From contig JALGAS010000004.1 of assembly GCA_023078685.1 (NCBI GenBank), positions 620,001-684,000 on the forward strand: a stretch of 64,000 nucleotides of DNA, read 5' to 3'. The position numbers were made by a program, and so were the translations under genes. This document shows positions 54,133 through 64,000 of this stretch, one piece after another. The first letter of the stretch is position 1. Each line of letters starts with the position of its first letter. The stretch is from Neopestalotiopsis rosae. Lineage: Eukaryota > Ascomycota > Sordariomycetes > Amphisphaeriales > Sporocadaceae. The notes beneath the pieces were generated by a model. The model was not told the origin of the DNA. It saw nothing but the letters and a program-made list of their open reading frames with translations, and searched no databases.

Positions 54133-56700
54133 TCAGCTGACACTGACACACACTCCGTAGCCCAACCACAGACTCGAGCAATCCGTGCCAACGTCGGGGT
54201 TCCAGGAGTAGAAGTCATCCAGCGAGATGCCGTACTCATTGGCAATGGCCCAACACCCGTCGCCCGACTCGACGACGTGGTACTTGGTGCACGAACCCGT
54301 TGTGTTTGGCATGGGCGTGACCGTTGCGCTCGCAGCGGCTGTGGTCGAGGTGGTGGTGGCAGTGACACTTGCTGATGCCGTGGAAGTGGCAGACGCACTT
54401 GTGGCCATGCAGACGGCTCGGAAGTCTTCATCTGCTAGGCCGACGTAGAGATCACAGCCGTCTGCCGTCTCTGCCCACGGGTTCATGGCTAGGAACTGTG
54501 CTTCTGTCAGGCGCTTGTAGTCGTACAAGCTGGCGCAGTCTTCATCTGTCCACAAAAGATTAGCTGGGGGCCTTCCTTGTCACCTCTGCAGGGTACATGG
54601 TGGTCTGTAGGACTTGAAGGGACGTGATTCGTGACGGGGGTGTACTCACCTTCTCTCTGGCTGGTAACGACAAAAACATAGCAGCTACAGTCAGACGCTG
54701 TGCCTGATACGATCTGGGAGCTGTCCGGGGTCTCGCATATGGTGCTACCCGAAGGAGCGGTACCAAGCCCCTGATCTAGAAATATCAAACGGGTCAGCAA
54801 TCAGGTCATATCTGCCAGGAACGTTCCCTGTCATATCGGGGAAGGGATTCGTACCATCCCAGCTCTGGATAATACAGTAACTATAACCGGCTTTCAACTC
54901 GCAGTTATCTTCCTCCAGGCTCGGGTTCCACGTCACGAGCTGACCCACAGTAACGTCATATATGCTCGCGACGGCGGTGCAGCTGTTAAGATCAAAGTCG
55001 GCAATCTCGTAGGATCTGCCGGCTATGTCGAGCGTGCTGGAGTTGTAGTGGTCCCGGTACTTGACGCAGCCGGTGGCGCTGCCCGGAGCAGCAGACAGAG
55101 TTGTCGATGGACCAATGGTATATGAGGTGGTCGTCGTGGCCGGCCGAGTGAAACTAGTAGAAGGCGTTGTGACAGTGTAGCCATCGTACGTGGTAATGGT
55201 GCCGACGGCCTGAACGCAATACGCGTAGCCCAGCCAGAGGTTAGAGCAGTCAGTGGCGACTTCCGGATTCAAGAAGTAGAAATCATCGAGAGAAATCCCG
55301 AAGGCGACGCTCAGCGCTGCGCAGGTGTCGCCGTCGCCGATGGTGGCCCACTTGCCACACTTTTGATTCGAGTCAGTCTTAGCATTGGTGGGCGCTGGCG
55401 CTGCCGAAGTCGCTGTGCCTGAGATGGCTTCTTGGGCACCGCCGGGCGGCCTATAGTGATAGCATCAGTCTGAGAGGTTCTACGCCGACGAAAGTAATGG
55501 GTCGGTCGAAATCCAAAACATCGTTGAGCTTACCCGACACAAATCTGCCAATCTACATATCGACGAAGACGCGTACACGACGGCGAAATGATTGGATTCC
55601 AAGCGAGCAGTTGAGCCATGCTGATCCCGTAGTCGGCCATGAGTCCGGAACATGAATCTCCCAGATCAAGTGTCTTGGAGTCGCAAAGCTCCGGAATGCA
55701 CAAGACCGAACCCTCGACCAGATTAGAGCAGAAAATATTGATCTTGTTGGCGTGGATCAGATTTAATGTCGACACACCCTGGCTGGCAGCTATAGAGTTA
55801 CACGTATCATTGGCTTGCACGGTATATGTTCTCACGCACGTTGTAGTGGAGGTTGGCGCCGCCGAAGTTCCAGTCGCTGTGGCTGTGGCTGTGGCTGCTC
55901 CTCTAGCCGACGTCGAGTTGAGGGCATACGCAGTGGGGCTTGTATAGGCATAGTCCGACGCACTACAGCTCGACGTGGCCGACGAAAATTCTTCGGCGAA
56001 ACGCTCGCCATAGGCGATGGGCGACTCGAGCTGGAACTTCCAGCCACCCAAAATGCAGTCGGAACAATCCCGCGACCTCTCCTCAGCTGCGGTGATGTTC
56101 GTCTCATTGCGCCACTCGGCGAGGAGCAAGTGGCAATAGGAACCCGTAGTCCTGAAGTCATAGTTAGTTCTGCTACACATCTGCGAGTCTCACCGGGTTG
56201 ACGAACGAGTCTTGGTAACAGCCAACGTCGTGGGTGAACTTGAGCTTGTCTAGCATAAAGGTAGCTTGATGTACAGTCAGCTGGCGAACGAAAGCGGTAG
56301 CAAGTTTTACACACCAGGATATGCAACGTGGTCGTACACCATAACATCTTGTTCCAGAGTGCATGCCGCAGCAATAGAATCGCGCAGAGACGCAAGCTCA
56401 CTAGCGCAACTATCAGTGCAGATCACAGATAGGGACTCCTCGTCGAAAAGGTTGACCGCCGAGTCACTATACTTGAATTAGTGCACGTTCTCAATTATAC
56501 TCGGGAAGGGAACCTTACGGAGTAGTCGCATGTGCCAATGTATCAGGACACGAAATCATCGTGGTGTTGACAGCGGCAAGGCATGGCTCGCTGAGGCCAA
56601 GCGTTTCATATGGGTACGTATACCATTCAAACTGCTGCGCAGAAGCAGCACAAACGATCGCAAGAGCCGCCACGGGCCGAAGTAAAGAACGTGTACTCAT
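54133..56700 (-). CDS. secreted protein with six LysM modules, 714 aa
   Basis: Seven exons join in frame: 56700-56519, 56466-56315, 56264-56207, 56151-55534, 55450-54855, 54775-54650 and 54545-54133. The start gives a signal peptide (RPVAALAIVCAASAQ). A Cys-bearing N-terminal domain (about 23-230) precedes LysM units near residues 239-284, 290-336, 371-417, 480-528, 555-610 and 665-712, separated by Ser/Thr/Pro-rich linkers; units 3 and 6 are closest (ISLDDFYFLNP and ISLDDFYSWNP). Units 2 and 5 are the most diverged. LysM binds chitin or peptidoglycan; fungal multi-LysM proteins sit in the wall or are secreted to shield or sense chitin. The intron-3 donor GTTCGT fits only GTNNGT, and exon 5's end (GTACGA) was fixed by frame. 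It is divergent from the chitinase gene 667 bases away. Confidence 0.83.
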
Positions 56701-57367
56701 ATTTTCATACGAGATGTCGGAAAGAGAGTGAAGGAGGGAGATGCAGAGGTCTGGTGTTTCCCGCCTGGCAGGGCGGTGCAATTGAGCTCTCTTATCCTAT
56801 ACTACATGCCGAGCGGCTTCAGGGCATGGCAATCGGACCGCTCGTACCGAGAAAACACCATCTGCCGACAAAACTCTATCAGGGGACGTTTATTGGCGCA
56901 GGGGACTTTCATTGGCTCGCCTGGGAGGCCGCGCAGCCGTTGGAAAGAATCGTTGCGGCACGGATCGATCCTAAGCCGGATCTGCACAAGTCCCCGGCGG
57001 CTGGACCGCCAACGACTCCCGATTGGGACAATATCTTTTTTTTCCAAGCTTAAGTATAACCATATCTACAATTGCGGGTCCAATCTACTAACGCATACGC
57101 GGAAATGAAATGCTCTGATAATAGTCAATGCAGGGGCCAAAATCCAGTTCCAGGCCGATAACCATGGTTCTCAACCGTACGATGCCATGGGATAGCGCCG
57201 AGGTTTGAAAGCGTTATGCTGACCAGGATCAGAACGAAGCGGCGCTTAGCACACTGTGGTGGGCATATTAAAGTCGACAAAGCCGTGAATCATGGCAATT
57301 GCTGATGTCTGGATAAGTCTCCTACTCGCCGATTTCCTGGACTTTGTGTCCTCCCACGCTCTTTATC
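56701..57367. promoter_or_regulatory. shared divergent promoter of the LysM and chitinase genes
   Basis: The only space between two head-to-head genes whose products both bind chitin, so joint regulation is expected. A TATA-like word CATATTAAAG lies near 57265, about 100 bases before the chitinase start. No repeated operator could be picked out by eye. Confidence 0.6.
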
Positions 57368-60300
57368 ATGTTTTCATTCGTATTGTCACTCTTTCGCACT
57401 TCGTCTCAGGAGAAGCTGCCTCGTGTCGGATTGTTCTTAGCGACCGTCTTCGTGGTGTTTCATCTGCTCGGTTTCAGTACCGATAGCCAGATCGAGTTCC
57501 TGCGTGCGCTGGGGCGAAATCATGAGACACCCGCGCCCGTAAAGGCCAGCGAGACCATCTGGGAGTCGGCCACGCTCTTTCGTCGTGATGACTACAGCTG
57601 TAGTGCTGCCAATCCCTGCAGTAACGGTGCCTGCTGTGGTGCAAGCGGTTACTGTGGTTATGGTGAGAACCCCTGTGATCTTCGTCAAGCATTATATGGC
57701 TGACATCATGTAGGACCAACTTACTGTGGCGATGGCTGTCTTTCGCAGTGCGATGCCACTGCCGAGTGTGGACAGTATGCGAGCACCGTGAATGCTACGT
57801 GTCCTCTCAATGTCTGGTACGTGGCCGGTCGAAGACGAATAACGTCCTCACAGTGTCTCTCTAACCGATTCTCAGCTGCTCGCAATACGGCTTCTGCGGC
57901 ACCACGGAGGAATTCTGCGACGATTCTTGCCAGAGCAACTGCGACCTTCACCCAGATCCCCCCAGTGATGACAATAGCGACGGTCCGCTTTCCAAAGGTG
58001 CGTGTCATGGCAATGCTGCTTGGTCTAAGCCTGCAACTGACCTGTATTTAGTCATCGGCTATTATGAGGGATGGTCTTATAACTCAGACTGTCATACCAC
58101 ATACCCCACAGATCTTCCTTGTAGGTGCAACCCAGATATGATGTAAAGGTAGTACTCTAACAAGCCGTTCAGTGTCCGCCTTGACGCACATCAACTTCGC
58201 CTTCGCGTACATTGATCCTGGCACATATCAAGTAGCCACCATGGAAGCAAAGATGATTTCAGACCTCTTCACGCAGACCACGGCAGTCAAAGACTTGAAT
58301 GCCAATTTGAAAATATTCGTCAGTATCGGAGGATGGACCTTCTCCGATAACGACACCGTTACCCAGCCCCTGTTTGGCGAGATCGCGGCCGATGAAAACA
58401 AGAGACAAGAATTTGCCAACAACGTGCTCAAGTTCATGAACACGTATGGATTCGATGGCGTTGACCTGGACTGGTACGTGGTGACTCAATCCTGTTAGCC
58501 TTGCAACATTGTCCTAACACTTGACCTAGGGAGTATCCCGGTGCCCCCGATCGAGGCGGAAACGAAGACGACACGTCGAACTATGTGGAGCTGGTGAAGA
58601 CCATGCGTGAGACATTTGATGCATCTGGCCGAGAGCTCGGTATTACCTTCACTGCTCCTTCTTCCTTTTGGTACTTGAGGTGGTTTGATCTACCGGGAAT
58701 GATGGAGTACTGCAATTGGATAAACTTTGTGAGTTGATCCCGGTCCCCTCTGTGATTGATACCTCTAACCTCATATCTGAATAGATGACCTACGACTTGC
58801 ACGGAGTGTGGGATGCAACGAATCCTATGTAAGCTGCTTCTTACCCAAACTCGCTTTCCAACGAATTGCACAGCTAACATTTTCGGCTCAAAAGAGGTTC
58901 CATCGTCCAATCACACACAAACTTGACGGATATCAAACTGGCCACCGAGCTGCTTTGGCGCGTTGGAGTCAAGCCTTCTCAGGTCGCCCTAGGTTTTGGC
59001 TTCTATGGCCGGTCCTTCACTCTACAGGATCCCAGCTCCCTTCAGCGCGGGCGGCACCGCTGGCCCATGTACGGCCACTAGTGGTTACCTTGCATGGTAC
59101 GAGATTAAAGACATCATGGACAGCAACCCGGATGTAGAGTTGATCCATGACGAGGAAGCAGCTGTCAAGTACATGACCTGGGACACTAACCAGTGGATAT
59201 CCTTTGATGATGCCGAGAGCTTCCAGGAAAAGCTTGACTGGGCAAAAGATGTTGGATTCTCTGGGTCTCTGATTTGGGCCTCGGATCAGGGTGAGTTCTG
59301 CCGTTCGAGTCGCGCATACTATCCCTACATCTTTCTGATCTCCTGAAACCCACGTGGACTGACAAGTGCATGCCAGATGACTACGAATGGTCAGCCCATC
59401 AGGCGCTTCTGAACCAGACCATCGTCAGCAACGACGAGATTTTGACAAATGTACTGTCTGCGGCTGTCAAAGCGGCGGCCACAGATCTGATGAATATCAA
59501 CTATACTGCAAGCTGCTTTCGCCAGCCGGACTGTACGGACCTGACCAATGCCCAAGTCAGTTGCGGGGTTGGCTACGACCTCGTAGGCTACGACCGCGCA
59601 AAGTGCAATGGTAAAGATGACGAGGTATGTTCTCTTCAGTCAATAGCAGCACATTGTGGCGCACACGGACCCTTGCTTACTTCTTCCGGAATTGCAGGAG
59701 TACTGGGGCCAAGCAATCTGCTGCCCACTCAATAATGTTCCGGAATCATGCCTTTGGCGTGGAGGCGGTCGCGACTGCAATGGTAGGCTTCAACCATCCT
59801 TCACTACATTGGGTCTTCGGAACTTATACCAGCATGAATGCTAACGCGAGGTTCAGGCCAATGTCATCAGGGCGAAGTCATGATTTTCCAATCCAAGGTT
59901 GGCGGTGGTGACTTTAATGATTTTGCTTCGGAGTCCGGCTTAAGCACGTGCAAGAATGGCGATAAGGCCTGGTGCTGTGCCGACCCGAACTATTCCAAAG
60001 CCACCGAGGGCTGCTACTGGACTGCCTGGTATGTATACGCTACATTCATTGGCTCTGTTTGAGCACCTCCTGGAAATGATAACTAATACGACTTCACTTT
60101 GTAGCGGCGAGCAATGCCAGAGCGGCGAATCTGACATTGCTTCCACCAAGAACCTGGATGGTAAGTCATTTGAGCATGTATTACTGCGCTCACGGCCGAG
60201 AGAAGTATCTAATACGGATTTGCCTGGATAGGGAAGTGCCCATGGACCAATCAGGGAAATCATTACTGTTGCAAGGACGATCCAGCACCGCTGGAGAATT

Positions 60301-61944
60301 GTCACTGGGTCGGAAAAGGCGACTGTGCCGACAACACCTGCTCCAGTTCCGATGTGACTCTCCTGGTAAACGACGTGGACAATAAGGGCAATTCCTGCAG
60401 CTGTACGTCCCTCTTCTCTTTTCCAATAGCTCGAAGTTCAATGCGCTCTTTTCACTCACATCTCAAATGTAGGGTGGAGAAAGAAGTCACTCTGTTGTAC
60501 GGCCAAGACCGTAACACCTCTTGACTGCGGCAACGATGACGATTTCTGTGACCTGTACAGCGGCTCATGCGAAGACGACAACGAAGATAGCGATTCGACC
60601 ACATCTTCGGATAAACGCGACGAACTGGGGCGAGGCATTGACACCACAGTCGATGGACACTACAGCAATATTGAAAAACGTGGTGGGGCGCGCCAATTCA
60701 GCGTCATCGTCAGTTCTCCTCGGAATGCCATCAATGTTGCGTCATTCGGATACGCCGGTTTCCAGAAGTATTTAGACGGCGTCAGAGCCAGCCAGGTGCT
60801 CCAATCGGCCTGGATGTGAGTAGTGCCCATGCTGTCTTGCGTTAATCCGTAGCACTTCTCCCTTGGAGCGGCTTCACTGACAGAGGGAAATAGGCGGAGC
60901 GACACTTTGTGCAGCACTGGAAGCCTTGCCGCGGGCGCAATTCCCACATATGCTAAACCCGCGGTCTTGCAAGCTGACCACGTATATGAGGTAAGCACAA
61001 GACATTTATACTATGTGGTACAGATTCCTGAAAACAAGCGTACGTGTGCTGACAGGTGTTGCTGTTACCCGCAGCTGCAAAACATTAAGACTATCCTCCA
61101 AAGCGCCGTTGGCGGATATCTTCCATCGGGTGGTAAGATGAAAGCTTCAATAGTGGCGGAAAGCATTATCAGTCGCACTTGGGAAACAGCACAAGAGGGC
61201 CTGTCTAGTCTCGACATACCCTCTATAACGAGATACATGGTCGACGGATCGCAAGGAGCTCGGGATGGTGATCCTCGAATTCCGAACGATCGCATCATGT
61301 GGCAGCTCGGTAGTCTGGCCAACGCAAGACCTCTAGTTCTACTCCAAAACCAAGTCAACGGGTTGAAGGGCTCATTATTCAATTTCGCCGTGGACGACGC
61401 AACGGGAAGATTTACTGGCAAGCTGGTGCGAGGTTTGGTCAAAGAACGGAACTTCAATGATTACCTCCTAGAGGCTCTGAATGGCGGAGGTGAAGGCATT
61501 CAGAATGTGTTTAAGCCTATCAGAAACGTAAGTCTCCCCACCGCCAATGCGGAGAGCAAATATGTTTTCGGCATAGTATCCACATACTGACTAGTCCTAT
61601 TGCTACAGACAATGGGCATACTAAGCTACCTCGCTGACAGCCAAGTTGTTGGAGTGTTGAACGATGTTCGCATTGCGTCATTTAAAGAATTCAAGAACTA
61701 CGCTAACGTTGTGCCTGAGGCGGGCGGCCTCGTCGACGTTTGGAGGGAAGTTGACGCGGATATGTTCTCTTTCGCCCTGAAAACGGCGAAGCAGTTTGTG
61801 GAGTCGCATTTGTTGACTCTTACTGAATCCTACGCGGCCGCCAGCCCGCGGCCAGCCAACTATGACGAGGTGATTTTGACTGCCAAAATAATAAGCGCGC
61901 AACTTTCCGAGTATGTCGACCCTGCGCTCGTGTCGCCGGCATAA
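57368..61944 (+). CDS. large subgroup-C GH18 chitinase with chitin-binding modules, about 1163 codons, with a frame break
   Basis: Seventeen exons can be traced by GT-AG junctions: 57368-57662, 57714-57816, 57876-57997, 58052-58120, 58173-58473, 58530-58728, 58785-58828, 58895-59290, 59377-59624, 59698-59782, 59857-60028, 60105-60160, 60232-60402, 60473-60815, 60894-60990, 61075-61527 and 61609-61944. After a hydrophobic signal or anchor segment come two hevein-type chitin-binding modules (NGACCGASGYCGYG, then CCSQYGFCGTTEEFC) and a GH18 domain with the catalytic D291-x-x-D-x-D-x-E298 (DGVDLDWEYP, split by an intron). Cys-rich modules and a long C-terminal domain follow, the plan of killer-toxin-like fungal subgroup-C chitinases. 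Near 59040 within exon 8 the frame breaks by one base relative to both flanks, where homologues carry a Cys-bearing loop. All other junctions are in phase. Confidence 0.82.
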
Positions 61945-62073
61945 GGGCGTGAGTTATGCTATCGGCGAGTAGCTATGTTTTGGATCAACTCGAAGAGTCC
62001 AAGCTAAGCTGCTTCGACTTGTTCTCATTCAATCCGTCCTTATATACCAGGTAGTAATAAGCAAAATGCATAT

Positions 62074-63434
62074 TTATTTGTCTTCAGGTGCCCCCCTTCC
62101 TCTTAAAATTTGAAGGAGAGTGTTTAATGACTGCTTCTCACTTTCTCTAAGACTAGTCTCCGCGTTTTGCTCACGACCATAGGCCCTGGAAACCGACTGA
62201 TTTTCAAAGCCATCTCCACCAATGTCAGGGAAGAAGGTGACGTACGGCAGCGGGATTCCGTACTCGGCCCCCAGTGAATAACGATCTTCGAACCGGGTGT
62301 CCCTACCAAGTTGATCCTGTTGCTTCTAGGAGAGTGGTCAGTATAAGCACTCGGTTCCTCACGATAATATATAAAAAGAGCAGCGAAAAGTCAACATACA
62401 TTGCCGAAAGGATCCCAATTGTGTGCGAATCGAAAATCCCGCAGCTCCGGCAATTCGCTGGCTAGCCGATCAAACACTGCCGGCCACCTAAGAGCATACT
62501 TAAATTCCCACTCGGAACCAATCTCAGGGTACACGGCTTCTGGATTAAAAGGAACAGCGACAGGAATGTTGGCCTTGGCCATACGTAACTCGTCCTGGGG
62601 GTCGTTCGAAACCCGCCAGTCAGAGCAAATGACACAGGTATCCAAGCTTAGGTAGCGTAATGTATTGTGTGATAACAGCCATTGCAACTGCTCATCGAGG
62701 CCGAACACGTACGTGCCGAGTAGCAAAGAACGAAGTTTGGGGAAATGCAGGTCGCGGACATCCATAGGCGGGAAAAGGCCCCAGCGCGTATCCCAATACA
62801 GAGTCAAGGTGTCGAGCTGGTCGGCGAGGGGCTCGAGCCAACGTGAGCGTAGATGGGGCCAGAAGGTGGACATCTCATCTAGTGAATACGCGTTTTCCTG
62901 GTCCCATTCGGTGCAGATTTGCAAATGGAGCGCTGTTAAGTGTTTGACAGTCTCGCGGAAATCGTCCGAGGCCGTGACCCGTTCACACGTCGTGTTTTGC
63001 AGATTCCGGACGGTAAGGCTTTGAAGCGCCTGGTTCCCCTTGGTACGGCAATGGTCTGCCGTGGCTTTAAAGAAGGCATCGAGAATTGTAGCTCTTCGCT
63101 CGCGATCCTCGAAAATATACTCGTTGCATCTATTGGCCCACGCCACGCTCGCTGCCCCTGCGCCAAAGCAGTCGGACGTGAAGCGTAGCGCGACTTCACT
63201 CACATTCGGGAGGCGAGGAAGGGCCGCCAAAGCATGATAAAAGTCAGGGCCTAGCTTATGGCAGTAGTCCACACCATCGATACCCCAATTCGTTTGGCGG
63301 TTGCTGGTATAGTAAGGATCTGGGTACGTGTCAACAATCACGGAGCGCGGTACACCGGGTGAATTGTTTACGACTTCGAACCATTGCCGCTGAGATTCAG
63401 CCGTGGGCTGCAAGTGAAGCACAGCGCTCGCCAT
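62074..63434 (-). CDS. F-box/LRR-like orphan protein, 425 aa
   Basis: Exons 63434-62400 and 62316-62074 join in phase 0 through an 83-base intron (GTATGT..CAACAG). The start MASAVLHLQPTAESQRQW is chosen over an in-frame ATG at 63635, whose extra 67 residues are Thr/Arg/Pro-rich and read as leader. The opening LHLQPTAESQRQWFEVV and the later leucine-rich segments (LTALHLQICTEWD, LHFPKLRSLLLGTY, LRYLSLDTC) are typical of fungal LRR-type proteins annotated as F-box related, although I see no F-box. The last exon is polar with GAEYGIPLPYVTFFPD. No signal peptide. Function is unknown; such genes are numerous and variable in fungal genomes. Confidence 0.72.
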
Positions 63435-64000
63435 GCCTCTCAAGGAATGCACTCGGCAGAACTGTCTTGCGCTTGGGACACGATGAGTCGGAACGCGAAA
63501 AGAGCGAAACGTTAGGAGCATGACGGGCGATGAAAACGAGGCCTCATGGTCCGCTGCGCAATGTTTGGGTGAAGGGCGCCTTTGCAAGAGGGTGGTAGTG
63601 GTGGTGGTGGGAAATCGAGGTACTGGCAGGGGCATTAGTTTAGCGGGCTGCGGACCTCAGGCTCAGTGAGGTATCATCCCCGGGAGCTCAAATCCTCACG
63701 TTGTAGGGACCCAAGGTCAGTTTGAGTTTGAGATTGCGTCTCGCGCTCTACCGATCGAGCTCACCATGTAACACTGTTCATTGCTGTTGTTGCAAGGGTG
63801 GTAATAAGATTACATATGTACGAAGCAGGTTTGGTATGTTGTTGCGTGGGGAGACTCCCATTAGGTGGGAGCTCCGTTCTACGTACCTGTGCTACCTGTG
63901 AACAGTGCACGGACCATATGCACAGGCTACCGGCCCGATGGCCGCGACAGTTGTTCTTGGAACCGATGGAGCTTCCAAGGTTGAGATGGGAATTGGAATC
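63435..64000. other. right-edge intergenic region
   Basis: Leader and promoter of the minus-strand LRR-like gene, then sequence without a gene. A tRNA-like fragment lies at 63683-63762. Confidence 0.45.
63683..63762 (-). other. tRNA-like A-box/B-box fragment (possible SINE or tRNA relic)
   Basis: On the minus strand GAGCTCGATCGGTAGAGC (63762-63745) folds as a perfect D-arm (GCTC...GAGC) and matches an A box. GGATTTGAGCTCC (63695-63683) resembles a T-arm/B box. The acceptor stem does not close and the anticodon arm is poor, so it is not a functional tRNA as read. Confidence 0.25.

Overview
The window is nuclear DNA of a filamentous ascomycete, most likely a sordariomycete of the order Hypocreales. 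Genes have short introns of about 50-105 bp with GTNNGT donors, CTAAC/CTGAC branch points and YAG acceptors. The protein families are typical fungal ones: a Clr5-domain protein, an FTA2-type kinase-like protein, a subgroup-C chitinase paired with a LysM protein, an eEF3/New1 ATPase and many MFS carriers. I rebuilt gene models by hand from splice signals and reading-frame continuity, so spans include introns and exon limits are in each entry. Family names come from recognised motifs; no database search was possible.

Layout. 0.5-3.1 kb (-): an 829-aa Clr5-TPR protein. 3.5-4.1 kb: an unusual cluster of a CAAAACTACAATC motif, partly at 48-bp period. 4.3-7.5 kb (+): a 99-aa hydrophobic orphan, the complex III assembly factor CBP4 and a SET-domain methyltransferase. 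7.8-9.8 kb (-): a sugar transporter. 10.7-15.8 kb (-): an intronless 1695-aa conserved-type protein. 16.6-20.0 kb (-): an eEF3/New1-family ABC ATPase. 21.0-23.0 kb (-): a fungal transcription-factor-like protein. 23-30.6 kb is gene-poor and holds one four-exon orphan. 30.6-32.5 kb (-): a DHA1-type MFS carrier. 33.7-36.2 kb (-): a coiled-coil orphan and a two-ORF locus in which a 101-aa ORF overlaps a DUF3237 ORF by ATGA. 38.6-39.2 kb (+): a small basic/coiled-coil protein. 40.5-44.1 kb: two convergent MFS carriers, one with an apparent frameshift.

The right third is accessory in character. A kinase-like FTA2 gene (46.3-47.5 kb) sits between two decayed fragments that resemble the end of SAT4/Pth11-like membrane proteins. 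It is followed by a short-chain dehydrogenase (48.6-49.7 kb), a secreted GH43 enzyme (49.8-51.7 kb) and an 801-bp AT-rich element with 71-bp terminal inverted repeats (53.2-54.0 kb). Then come a six-LysM secreted protein and a divergent large chitinase sharing a 667-bp promoter (54.1-61.9 kb), and last an LRR-like/F-box-type orphan (62.1-63.4 kb).

The strongest functional unit is the LysM/chitinase pair: both products bind chitin and both genes read out of one short intergenic space. Against this, the GH18 domain of the chitinase carries a break in frame near 59.04 kb, so the locus may be decaying or the assembly may hold an error there.
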